Assembly (NCBI GenBank): GCA_012842085.1
Contig: DUTM01000005.1
Coordinates: 62,001-126,000 of the forward strand
Length of the DNA stretch: 64,000 bases
DNA from: Mycobacteriales bacterium
GTDB lineage: Bacteria > Actinomycetota > Actinomycetes > Mycobacteriales > Mycobacteriaceae
Reading direction: 5' to 3'
The translations under genes and the position numbers were made by a program. The notes below the pieces were generated by a model. It searched no databases. It was not told where the DNA came from and saw only the letters and a list, made by a program, of their open reading frames with translations. Below are positions 55,880 through 64,000 of the stretch, piece after piece (position 1 is the first letter of the stretch; each line of letters starts with the position of its first letter).

Positions 55880-58800
55880 GTGGATATACATCAAGACAGT
55901 TTCGGCCAAAACCAATGGCTGGTGAACGAGATGTACCGCAAATTTAAAGCAGATCCCAACAGTGTTGATGAATCGTGGCGGGCATTCTTCACCGATCAAA
56001 AAATTCCCACCCCCTCCACCACATCTGCGGAGCGTCCTTCAAAACAAGTCGTGTCCGAGCCATTCGGGCCTTCCAACCCGACTGCGCACCTGAGTGGTGA
56101 AGCCCTCGCCGAATACGACTACAGCGAGCAAGCTGCCCGTCCAGTTAATGTTCAACGCGCATCCCGAGAGAAGGTCCACTCGGCTGCCAAAGATGCCCTC
56201 ACCAGGATGTATACAGTGGAGGTGGACGATAAACCTACCTACCCCGAGCTGGAGGAAGACGACTCACAGGTGTTGCGGGGCGCACAGCGCGCAATCGCCA
56301 GAAATATGAATGCATCCCGCGACATCCCGATGGCGACGTCAGTGCGCACCATTCCGGTGAAGCTCCTTTTCGAAAACCGGATGCTCATCAACAATTATCT
56401 GCAGCGCACGCGCGGCGGAAAAATCTCCTTCACTCATCTCATCGGCTACGCCATGATTCAAGCCGTCAAGTCCTATCCGGATATGAACTGCCGGATGGAG
56501 GAACAGGATGGCAAATTTATTCGGGTTCAACCTCCGCACATTAACCTCGGTTTGGCTGTTGATCTGCGGGGCAAAGATGGTTCCCGCAATCTCGTGGTTG
56601 CTGGAATTAAAGAAACTGAAGGGATGTCTTTCACCGAGTTTGTGGACGCTTATGAAGACATCGTGAAACGCGCGCGACTCGGTAAACTCACGCCTGACGA
56701 TTTCGCCAACGTCACCATCTCCCTTACCAACCCCGGCGGCATTGGCACCGTGCATTCGGTACCGCGCCTGATGACTGGCCAGGGCACCATTATGGGTGTG
56801 GGTGCTTTACAATATCCCGCCGAATACGCCGGGATGAGTGAAGAGGCACTTGCTGAACTGGGTGTCGGTAAAGTCATGACGATCACGTCTACCTACGACC
56901 GCCGCATTATCCAGGGAGCCGAATCTGGTGAATGGCTGGGAACCATTCACAAACTGCTGCTCTCGGATGACTTTTGGGATGAAATTTTCACCAGCCTGCA
57001 GCTGCCCTTCGAGCCTTTCCGTTGGCGGCAGGATGTCCCGGCAACACGCGGCATCGACAAAAATGCTTGTGTGCTCCAGCTGATTAATGCGTTCCGCGAG
57101 CGCGGACATCTGATTGCGGACACTAATCCGCTGAATTTTGTGGAACCGGGCCAAAAACGGGAAAGTTATCCAGAACTAGATATGTCCACCTACGGCCTCA
57201 CTATTTGGGATCTGGATCGGAAGTTTGCGGCTGGCGACCTGGCTGGCCAAAAGCGCATGAAGTTGCGCGATATTCTGTCTTTACTGCGCAGCTCCTACTG
57301 CGAAAAGATCGGCGTCGAATATAGCTATATTCTTGATTCTGAACAGCGCGAATGGATTCGCGACTACGTCGAAACTAAGGGCGATCCACTGTCTAGTGCG
57401 GAACACAAGCTAGCGCTTACCAACCTTATCGCCGCTGAGTCTTTTGAGACGTTTCTGCAGGCCAAGTACGTCGGACAAAAACGCTTCCCCTTGGAAGGCG
57501 CGGAGTCCCTTATTCCGATGATGGATTCCGTCATCGAAACAGCTGCCAACCACAACCTCAAAGAGGTTGTCATCGGGATGCCCCACCGTGGGCGCCTTAA
57601 TGTGTTGGCGAATATTGTCGGCAAACCGTATAGCCAGATCTTCAACGAGTTCGAGGGCAATATGCGACCCCACGAACAACAAGGCTCTGGCGACGTCAAA
57701 TACCATTTGGGCGCATCCGGTGTGCACTACCAGATGTTTGGTGACAACGACATTGATGTCACTCTCACCGCCAACCCTTCACATCTGGAAGCTGTTGACC
57801 CCGTACTGGTAGGCATCGTGCGCGCGAAACAAGATGTTTTGCAGAAGGACTCCACACCCGAGGATCCCAAGTATCCCGTGATGCCCTTAATGCTGCACGG
57901 CGATGCCGCTTTCTCGGGACAAGGGGTCGTTTTCGAGACCCTCAATATGGCGCTGCTGGAAGGCTATGGTGTGGGTGGCACCATCCATATCGTCGTCAAC
58001 AACCAAATAGGTTTCACCACTGCTCCTTCACAAGCCCGTTCCAGTGAGTACTGCACGGATGTGGCGAAAGCGTTCGGAGTACCGGTATTCCATGTAAATG
58101 GCGATGACCCGGAGGCTTGTGTGCGTGTCGCTCGCGCGGCGGTTGACTTCCAACAACGTTTTGCCAAAGATGTCGTCATTGACCTGGTCTGTTACCGCCG
58201 TCGCGGACACAACGAAGCAGATGATCCGTCCATGACGCAGCCCGCCATGTACAGCATCATCCGCAACAAGCCCTCAGTACGCGAAAGCTACACAAAAGTA
58301 CTGGTGGGGCGCGGAGATATCACCCCACAAGACGCTGAAACAGCAGAAACCGACTACCGTGGTGCGCTCGAGAAGGTGTTCCAGGAAGTCCGTGAGATTG
58401 AGAAAACTCCGCAAGCTCCTTCCGAGTCTGTGGCTACTCAACAGCGCGTTCCGTTTAATCTTCAAACCGCGATTACGCGGGAACGCATCGAAGAAATCGG
58501 GGACGCTTTCAATGCCGTACCGGAGGACTTCTCTGTCCATCGTCGAGTGCAGCGCATACTCACCCAACGCCACCATATGACCCACGAGGGTGATGTGGAC
58601 TGGGCAATGGCCGAATTGCTGGCCTGGGGTTCTTTAGTACAGGAAGGGCGTACTGTGCGGGTCGCGGGTGAAGATAGCTGCCGCGGCACTTTCACCCAAA
58701 GGCATGCCATTCTGGTCGACCAAAACAACAGTGACGAATACAGTCCGCTCCGCGCCATCGCCAATGCGCATGGTGGAAAATTCGAAATCTACAATTCCAG

Positions 58801-59644
58801 CTTGTCTGAATATGCGGGCATGGGATTTGAGTATGGCTACACACTTGGCGCCCCAGGCTCGCTAGTGTGCTGGGAAGCCCAATATGGGGACTTTGCGAAT
58901 GGTGGCCAAACCATAATCGACGAATATATCAGTTCGGCAGAGGCCAAGTGGAACCAACGCTCGGACGTGGTTCTGCTTCTGCCACATGGGCAGGAGGGTG
59001 CTGGTCCCGACCATTCGTCTGCACGGTTGGAGCGTTTCCTGCAACTGTGCGCTGAGTCCAATATGACTATTGCGCAACCCACGACGCCCGCAAACTATTT
59101 CCACTTGCTGCGTCGCCATGCGTTGAGCAGTATTGTGCGGCCACTCATTGTGGCCACACCGAAGTCCATGCTGCGCCACAAAAAGGCCATCAGCCAGCTT
59201 GAGGAATTTACTAACGCCAAGTTCCGCTCTGTTATTGACGATCCTGCCTTCTTTGGTGATGACGCAGAGCATGCTGCCGCAGATGTGAAAACTTTGGTTC
59301 TGTGTTCTGGCAAAGTCTATTACGAATTGGCGGAGCATCGGGACGCGCAGGGGCGCTTCGATATGGCGATCGCGCGCCTAGAACAGATCTATCCGGTTCC
59401 CTTCCGGAGAATTAGCGAATTAATTGATCGCTACCCGCAGGTGGAGCGCTTGGTATGGGTTCAGGAGGAACCTGCGAATCAGGGTGCCCTCCCCTTCTTG
59501 ACAATCAGATTGCCGGATTTGGTGCCCAACCTGCCTCCTTTTGAGTCAGTATCGCGACGCAGTATGTCGGCACCGGCAACGGGAGTGCCCAGTGTGAGCC
59601 GCGCCGAACAAGAACTTTTGATTGAACAGCTCTTCGAGTTCTAA
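55880..59644 (+). CDS. kgd: Multifunctional 2-oxoglutarate decarboxylase/dehydrogenase E1 with fused E2 domain
   Basis: A protein of about 1254 residues. Residues 1-40 are the E1o N-terminal motif ([19 protein letters not shown]). A short linker leads to an E2-like acyltransferase domain (about 90-360; [35 protein letters not shown]). The thiamine-diphosphate E1 domain follows ([39 protein letters not shown]). It serves the TCA cycle step from 2-oxoglutarate with separate E2p and E3. The E2 motif reads [13 protein letters not shown]: Arg341 stands where the catalytic His is expected. There is no lipoyl domain, as is normal here. GTG 55880 has AGAGG 8 bases upstream; GTG 55862 is an alternative. 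Confidence 0.95.
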   Translation: MDIHQDSFGQNQWLVNEMYRKFKADPNSVDESWRAFFTDQKIPTPSTTSAERPSKQVVSEPFGPSNPTAHLSGEALAEYDYSEQAARPVNVQRASREKVHSAAKDALTRMYTVEVDDKPTYPELEEDDSQVLRGAQRAIARNMNASRDIPMATSVRTIPVKLLFENRMLINNYLQRTRGGKISFTHLIGYAMIQAVKSYPDMNCRMEEQDGKFIRVQPPHINLGLAVDLRGKDGSRNLVVAGIKETEGMSFTEFVDAYEDIVKRARLGKLTPDDFANVTISLTNPGGIGTVHSVPRLMTGQGTIMGVGALQYPAEYAGMSEEALAELGVGKVMTITSTYDRRIIQGAESGEWLGTIHKLLLSDDFWDEIFTSLQLPFEPFRWRQDVPATRGIDKNACVLQLINAFRERGHLIADTNPLNFVEPGQKRESYPELDMSTYGLTIWDLDRKFAAGDLAGQKRMKLRDILSLLRSSYCEKIGVEYSYILDSEQREWIRDYVETKGDPLSSAEHKLALTNLIAAESFETFLQAKYVGQKRFPLEGAESLIPMMDSVIETAANHNLKEVVIGMPHRGRLNVLANIVGKPYSQIFNEFEGNMRPHEQQGSGDVKYHLGASGVHYQMFGDNDIDVTLTANPSHLEAVDPVLVGIVRAKQDVLQKDSTPEDPKYPVMPLMLHGDAAFSGQGVVFETLNMALLEGYGVGGTIHIVVNNQIGFTTAPSQARSSEYCTDVAKAFGVPVFHVNGDDPEACVRVARAAVDFQQRFAKDVVIDLVCYRRRGHNEADDPSMTQPAMYSIIRNKPSVRESYTKVLVGRGDITPQDAETAETDYRGALEKVFQEVREIEKTPQAPSESVATQQRVPFNLQTAITRERIEEIGDAFNAVPEDFSVHRRVQRILTQRHHMTHEGDVDWAMAELLAWGSLVQEGRTVRVAGEDSCRGTFTQRHAILVDQNNSDEYSPLRAIANAHGGKFEIYNSSLSEYAGMGFEYGYTLGAPGSLVCWEAQYGDFANGGQTIIDEYISSAEAKWNQRSDVVLLLPHGQEGAGPDHSSARLERFLQLCAESNMTIAQPTTPANYFHLLRRHALSSIVRPLIVATPKSMLRHKKAISQLEEFTNAKFRSVIDDPAFFGDDAEHAAADVKTLVLCSGKVYYELAEHRDAQGRFDMAIARLEQIYPVPFRRISELIDRYPQVERLVWVQEEPANQGALPFLTIRLPDLVPNLPPFESVSRRSMSAPATGVPSVSRAEQELLIEQLFEF

Positions 59645-59672
59645 TTAGCGCCACCACTGGAGCCAGACAAAT

Positions 59673-59712
59673 AGCTGGTGGGCCACCCACACAGGATGGC
59701 CCACCAGCTTTT
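59673..59712. terminator. Bidirectional-type terminator between kgd and metE
   Basis: AGCTGGTGGGCCA (59673-59685) pairs perfectly over 13 bases with TGGCCCACCAGCT (59697-59709) across an 11-base loop, followed by TTT. It sits between two convergent genes and could serve both. Confidence 0.85.
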
Positions 59713-59741
59713 CAGTTATTGACGTCGTGACTTGTTAGTTA

Positions 59742-62045
59742 CTAGTTTTGGACGCTTTCGCGAAGTTCGCGAGCGGCCTCAACCATGTTCTTCAACGAGG
59801 GGTAGCACTCGTCGGAACGACGGGTCTTGAGACCACAGTCCGGGTTCACCCAGAGGCGTTCTGCCGGCACAGCACCCAAAGCGAGGCGAAGTGCCTTGGA
59901 CATTTCTTCCACACTCGGTACGCGTGGTGAGTGAATGTCGTAGATGCCCGGCCCAATGCCTTGGTGATATCCGTGCTCTTCCAGATCCTCCACAATTTCC
60001 ATCTGGGAACGTGCGGATTCCACACTGGTGACGTCTGCATCCAACTCACCAATCACACCAACCATCTCTCCGAATTCGGAGTAGCACATGTGGGTGTGGA
60101 TCTGGGTTTCTGGTTTGACGCCACTGGTGGTGAGGCGGAAGGTGGCCACGGCCCAGCGGGCATAATCGGCTTTGTCTTCGTCGCGGAGCGGCAGCAGTTC
60201 GCGCAATGCCGGCTCATCCACCTGGATCACGCGGATACCTGCAGCTTCGAGGTCTACGCATTCATCCCGGATAGCCAAAGCGACCTGCTTGGCAGTGTCC
60301 TCCAAGGACTGGTCATCACGCACGAACGACCAGGACAGCATAGTGAGCGGTCCGGTCAGCATGCCCTTCACCGGCTTGTCGGTGAGGCTGGCAGCATAGG
60401 TGGTCCACTCCACGGACATGGGCTCTGGGCGGCTCACGTCGCCGAAGAGCACCGGCGGGCGGACACAGCGGGTGCCGTAGGACTGGACCCAGCCATGTTC
60501 GGAGGCCCAGTATCCGACAAGTTGTTCAGCAAAGTACTGCACCATGTCGTTGCGCTCGGGCTCGCCGTGCACAAGAACGTCAATGCCCAGTTCTTCCTGG
60601 TTCTTGATAACGTGGGCCACTTCGCCCTGCATGGCCTTCTTGTACTCGTCGGCAGTAATTTCGCCCTTGCGGAATTTGCGTCGAGCAACACGAATCTCGG
60701 AGGTCTGCGGGAAGGAACCAATAGTGGTGGTCGGGAAGAGCGGCAGATCCAGGTCTTCCTGAGCGGTTACCCGCTCCTCATAGGGCACACGCTGGTAGTC
60801 GTCCTCGGTCAGTTCGGCGATGCGGGTCCGTACTGCCTGGTCATTGGTGACGGAGCTTTCACGACGGTGGTTAATTACGTCGCGAGCTGCGAGAACTTCC
60901 GGACCGTTCGGATCAATGGCGCCGTTGTGGACCTTGCTGAGCAGAGCGATCTCAGCCAATTTTTCCGTGCCGAAGGCCAGCCATTCCTTGCACAGTCCGT
61001 CGCTGCCGTCTTCGTTGCGTTCAGCGATGGTGGGAAGGTTCTCTGGCTCCAGGCTGTATGGCACATGCAGCAGTGAACAGGAAGACGAAACAGCAACCTT
61101 GGAGGCGCGCTCGTCACAGCGGGACAGTAGTTCCACAGCACCGTCAATAGCGGTGGCCCAGACGTTGCGCCCGTCCACTACACCAGCGACGAGTAGTTTG
61201 TCGGAGAGTCCCGGGGTGTCAATGTCGGGAAGTTCGCCAGCTACCAAGTCCAGGCTAATGCCATCAATATCGGTGCTGGTGAGGGCAGCAAGGTTGGCAC
61301 CAGTGTCGCCGAAGTAGGTGGCGACCAGAATCTGGGGGCGGTTCTTCACGCCGGCCAGTTTGGTGTATACCTCCTGCAGCACTTTCTGTTCCTCTGCAGT
61401 AAGGGTGGTGACGGCGCTAGGCTCATCTAGCTGCACCCATTCGACACCTTCGTGGGCGAGTAGTTCCAGCACTCCTTCATAGACCGGGACAAGGCGGTCA
61501 ATGAGGTCTAGCGGGTTCTTGGTTTCTTCCCCTTCTGCCATCTTTGACAGTTTGAGGTAGGTGAATGGCCCAACAATGACGGGGCGGGCATTGACCTCAG
61601 CCTGCTGTGCTGCTTCCAGGTCGGCGAGCAGTTCGGTGGGGTTGAGTGAGAACTCCACGTCTGCGGTGAGTTCGGGAACCAAGTAGTGGTAGTTGGTGTC
61701 GAACCACTTGGTCATCTCGAGGGGAGGAATTTCAGCGGTGCCACGTGCGGCAGCAAAATACTGGTCCAGGGGGTTGTTGCTGGCTGCGAGGTACTGTTTG
61801 GGGAGAGCTCCCACAAGCACAGTGGTGTCCAACATCTGGTCGTAGAGGGAGAAGACGTTGGTGGGGATGGAATCTATGCCGGCTTCTTGTAGCCTCTTCC
61901 AGGACTCGGCGCGGAGACCGCTGCGAACTTCTTGCAATTCAGCGGCATCAATTTCGCCCCGCCAATATTTTTCGGTGGCGAATTTGAGTTCACGGTTGGG
62001 GCCGATCCGAGGAGTGCCCAAGACGGTCGTAGAAAAAGTAGACAT
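59742..62045 (-). CDS. metE: Cobalamin-independent methionine synthase
   Basis: A 767-residue enzyme that methylates homocysteine from methyltetrahydrofolate polyglutamate. The C-terminal half has the zinc ligands HTHMCYSEFGE and NPDCGLKTRRSDE, with the VLVHGEPERNDMVQYF, LTGPLTMLSWSFVRDD and IQVDEPALRE motifs. The N-terminal half is the duplicated barrel (GTPRIGPNRELKFATEKYW). I chose ATG at 62045, preceded by GGAG; the frame is open 21 codons further. I could not recognise a B12 riboswitch in the 332 bases upstream. It converges with kgd through a strong terminator. Confidence 0.96.
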   Translation of the reverse strand: MSTFSTTVLGTPRIGPNRELKFATEKYWRGEIDAAELQEVRSGLRAESWKRLQEAGIDSIPTNVFSLYDQMLDTTVLVGALPKQYLAASNNPLDQYFAAARGTAEIPPLEMTKWFDTNYHYLVPELTADVEFSLNPTELLADLEAAQQAEVNARPVIVGPFTYLKLSKMAEGEETKNPLDLIDRLVPVYEGVLELLAHEGVEWVQLDEPSAVTTLTAEEQKVLQEVYTKLAGVKNRPQILVATYFGDTGANLAALTSTDIDGISLDLVAGELPDIDTPGLSDKLLVAGVVDGRNVWATAIDGAVELLSRCDERASKVAVSSSCSLLHVPYSLEPENLPTIAERNEDGSDGLCKEWLAFGTEKLAEIALLSKVHNGAIDPNGPEVLAARDVINHRRESSVTNDQAVRTRIAELTEDDYQRVPYEERVTAQEDLDLPLFPTTTIGSFPQTSEIRVARRKFRKGEITADEYKKAMQGEVAHVIKNQEELGIDVLVHGEPERNDMVQYFAEQLVGYWASEHGWVQSYGTRCVRPPVLFGDVSRPEPMSVEWTTYAASLTDKPVKGMLTGPLTMLSWSFVRDDQSLEDTAKQVALAIRDECVDLEAAGIRVIQVDEPALRELLPLRDEDKADYARWAVATFRLTTSGVKPETQIHTHMCYSEFGEMVGVIGELDADVTSVESARSQMEIVEDLEEHGYHQGIGPGIYDIHSPRVPSVEEMSKALRLALGAVPAERLWVNPDCGLKTRRSDECYPSLKNMVEAARELRESVQN

Positions 62046-62377
62046 GTGTAATCTCCAAAACTGATGAACAGAAGTCACCTTTGGACTACGAGCACCATGC
62101 CACAGCACCTAAAAAAGAGGAGGTACTTTCTTGTCTAAGAAGTGTGGTGATGCGTCGCCCTTAAAAGCAAAGGCAAGTTATCATCAACTGCTTCTATGCA
62201 GTCAAAAACGTAGCTACTTCCAACAGGCAGATCCTGCGCGTGCCCCAGCTGGGAATTCCTTACTACCCATCCAGCTCTATCTCCGCATCTCGTACGAAGA
62301 GAGCAGCACTTGGTTTTCTGCGAAGAGCTATCTCAAAAGTATAGCGGTGGGTGAATATGTCCTCAAAGAGCCTTGCC
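62046..62377. other. 332-base leader/gap upstream of metE
   Basis: No convincing coding frame or known riboswitch was recognised on either strand. The gap should hold the metE promoter and leader. It contains two overlapping palindromes, CCCAGCTGGG (62244-62253) and GGAATTCC (62252-62259), about 190 bases before the metE start. Its length suggests a regulated leader. Confidence 0.5.
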
Positions 62378-63406
62378 TCACAACAGCCACAAAAAGTCCG
62401 ATTTTTTACTAATTCCCCAGGCCAACGTAGCCTTTTTACGTAGCCAGTTTTTTAGAAAGGCGTCAAGTTCAGTAGGGGTTTGGTACTCCACACGTTGCAT
62501 TTCTTGCACATCGCCAGTGGTAATGAGCTCGGCTAATTCTTCCAGAATCAATTGGCGGGGTCGGTTCACCGCGCTTTTAGCAACCAAAGGGAACATAAGC
62601 GCTGTGGGAATTATTGCTTGGTCGTCTTTCAATATCCGCCAATCCCCGGACAGCAGTGCCGGATCAGTACCGAAAGCAACCATGATGTCCGCATCCCGCG
62701 ACGCAGTGGCGGAGGTTCGAACATTCTTCGGACTGCACCGATAGTTGTCTCGCAGTACCTTGGCGTATTTTTCTAGTTCCACAGCATCACTGGGATAGGC
62801 ATGTACCACCATGTTGAATCTGCCGCACCTGTCTGACAGCTGGGATATGGTCTGATACTGACGCACTCGATCATCTTTGGTTCTGACGGCGAGAACTACG
62901 GCTCGATCAGCGGGGGCGGGCTTAAGCGACCGAACTTGCTGCGGAAGAGAGCGCGTCATCTCGGTGAAAACTGCGTCGAATTCACTGTCCACCACAGATT
63001 CCCGGGGGCTTACACCAGGTCGCACAATATTGGCGTCCGGATTCATGGCAAGAAGCAACTGGCCGGAGTATTCCGGAACAACGTCAACCACCCCCGTGGC
63101 GACGGCAGTTAATTTTGCGCGATGCCCCGCTGAACCAGTGCGCGTAACCGTTGGGCCAACGTTGCGGGCTCCGGATTCAAGTGACGAGCTTTCGATACGA
63201 TCCAGCCGTGCCGGCACTCCGCGGGATTTGAGGGCGCGCTCGAAAAGTTTAGCTAGCACATAGTCGGGTGCTGAATCGGTGTACCCAACCCGCACGATAT
63301 CGGATACCGGATCTGGCACAAGCACACTGTCCGAACGGCCACAGCTGGTGAGGACAAATAGTCCTGCACACACTAGGGCGATGAGGCGAAGTCCACGCAT
63401 ACCCAC
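62378..63406 (-). CDS. Glycine betaine/osmoprotectant-type ABC substrate-binding lipoprotein
   Basis: A 342-residue protein. A signal (LIALVCAGLFVLTSC) ends in the lipobox LTSC, so Cys22 should be lipidated and the protein membrane-tethered outside. The mature part matches the OpuAC/ProX group: VRVGYTDSAPDYVLAKLFERAL, VVDVVPEYSGQLLLAM and DADIMVAFGTDPALL. It would capture betaine, choline or a related osmolyte; the ligand is not certain. No permease or ATPase gene is beside it. It starts 4 bases after the malic enzyme stop, so both may be on one transcript. Confidence 0.8.
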   Translation of the reverse strand: MGMRGLRLIALVCAGLFVLTSCGRSDSVLVPDPVSDIVRVGYTDSAPDYVLAKLFERALKSRGVPARLDRIESSSLESGARNVGPTVTRTGSAGHRAKLTAVATGVVDVVPEYSGQLLLAMNPDANIVRPGVSPRESVVDSEFDAVFTEMTRSLPQQVRSLKPAPADRAVVLAVRTKDDRVRQYQTISQLSDRCGRFNMVVHAYPSDAVELEKYAKVLRDNYRCSPKNVRTSATASRDADIMVAFGTDPALLSGDWRILKDDQAIIPTALMFPLVAKSAVNRPRQLILEELAELITTGDVQEMQRVEYQTPTELDAFLKNWLRKKATLAWGISKKSDFLWLL

Positions 63407-63410
63407 TAGT

Positions 63411-64000
63411 TTACTGGTCGCCGAGCGCTGCCGCTTTCACTGCCGCAGATACTGCTGGACAAACACGCGGATCTAGCGGGGAAGGAACAATGTATTCGGG
63501 CGTCAACTCGTCCAAGTCGATAACACCCGCAATGGCGTCAGCCGCGGCAAGCAGCATCTCATCGGTGATGCCTTTTGCGTTCGCGTCGAGTGCACCCTTG
63601 AAAATGCCGGGGAATGCCAAAACATTGTTCAGCTGGTTGGGATAGTCGGAGCGACCAGTCGCAACAATGGCCGCGTGACGTTTCGCAATGTCGACCGGAA
63701 TCTCCGGGTCGGGATTGGAAAGACTGAAGATGAATGCGTCGTCAGCCATTGTCCGGACGATCTCTTCCGGAACGTGTCCTGCGGAAACACCAATGAACAG
63801 GTCCGCACCTTCCAGTGCTTCAGCCTGGCCGCCCATCAAATTATCCGGGTTGGTGATGTCCGCAAGTTCTTCCTTCACCGGGTTCAAGTTGTCGCGGCCT
63901 TTCGAAACAATACCGCGGCTATCCAGCACGACCACGTCTTTAATGCCGGCATTCATAATGATTTTTGTGATGGCGACACCTGCTGCGCCAGCGCCCGAAA
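63411..64000 (-). CDS. Malic enzyme, NAD(P)-dependent (5' end missing)
   Basis: The frame is open through base 64000, so about 196 C-terminal residues are present. The NAD(P)-binding domain starts SGAGAAGVAITKIIMNAGI, then VVVLDSRGIVSKGR, GADLFIGVSAGHVP, FIFSLSNPDPEI and ATGRSDYPNQLNNVLAFPGIF, all typical of short bacterial malic enzymes (about 390 residues) that convert malate to pyruvate and CO2. The tail has VPSPLDPRVCPAVSAAVKAA. The coenzyme preference cannot be settled from this part. The SBP gene follows 4 bases downstream. Confidence 0.92.
   Translation of the reverse strand, partial: SGAGAAGVAITKIIMNAGIKDVVVLDSRGIVSKGRDNLNPVKEELADITNPDNLMGGQAEALEGADLFIGVSAGHVPEEIVRTMADDAFIFSLSNPDPEIPVDIAKRHAAIVATGRSDYPNQLNNVLAFPGIFKGALDANAKGITDEMLLAAADAIAGVIDLDELTPEYIVPSPLDPRVCPAVSAAVKAAALGDQ

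Noticed and set aside
59931-61076. A 381-codon open frame on the plus strand opposite metE
   Set aside because: No domain, no ribosome site, and metE on the other strand has all its catalytic motifs.
62131-62412. A 93-codon open frame on the plus strand in the metE leader
   Set aside because: It runs into the end of the lipoprotein gene, has no domain and lacks a good ribosome site; random occurrence is likely.

Overview
The window reads as one contiguous piece of chromosome from an actinobacterium of the mycolic-acid lineage (Mycobacteriales/Corynebacteriales). The markers are a fused 2-oxoglutarate decarboxylase/dehydrogenase (Kgd/OdhA type), the NucS mismatch endonuclease, GlgE and GlgB, a GH57 plus GT4 pair like the one that makes methylglucose lipopolysaccharide precursors in mycobacteria, WecA-type transferase next to the ATP synthase operon, and gene orders that match Mycobacterium tuberculosis blocks (Rv3031-Rv3041c, Rv1292-Rv1312, Rv1277-Rv1278, Rv2101-Rv2102, Rv1248c-Rv1255c, as recalled without a search). 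Base composition looks lower in GC than Mycobacterium and intergenic regions are A/T-rich. A small-genome skin or host-associated member such as Lawsonella would fit, but species identity is an inference.

Layout. 1-2517: alpha-glucan GH57 (5' end cut off) and GT4. 2718-11916: two paralogous Tat-exported neutral ceramidase-family enzymes on the plus strand, with a five-gene minus-strand block between them (ABC ATPase, short crotonase, two methyltransferases, LbH acyltransferase). 12119-16350: glgE-glgB. 16381-20440: YbbN-like thioredoxin and nucS on minus, a NUDIX protein and a class III adenylate cyclase on plus. 20422-39870: a nearly continuous minus-strand run argS-lysA-hom-thrB-rho-prfA-prmC-tsaC-wecA-atpI-atpBEFHAGDC-DUF2550. 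39994-40113: tRNA-Arg(CCG) and a strong terminator. 40145-41759: an SQR-like flavoprotein with a 49-residue downstream gene. 41883-49511: helZ, a SWIM protein and an SbcCD-like nuclease/ATPase pair, all overlapping. 49625-55593: a membrane-anchored HNH/DUF1524 protein, DEAD-box helicase, MFS transporter, M20 peptidase and TetR regulator. 55880-62045: kgd convergent with metE. 62378-64000: an osmolyte-type substrate-binding lipoprotein and malic enzyme (5' end cut off).

How the genes fit together. GH57/GT4 and GlgE/GlgB are two alpha-1,4-glucan assembly systems, here about 10 kb apart with the ceramidases between them. The argS-to-DUF2550 run joins amino-acid synthesis from aspartate, transcription termination, translation termination, cell-wall linker synthesis and ATP synthesis. 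HelZ-SWIM-SbcD-SbcC form a translationally coupled DNA-processing unit. No transposase, integrase, phage gene, CRISPR array or rRNA was seen.

The points most worth checking are: the E2 catalytic histidine of Kgd is replaced by arginine; both ceramidases have Thr at the position of the usual Ser nucleophile; the four-gene HelZ/SbcCD unit; a 49-residue gene after the SQR homologue; and folded RNA candidates in the rho leader and ahead of the second ceramidase.
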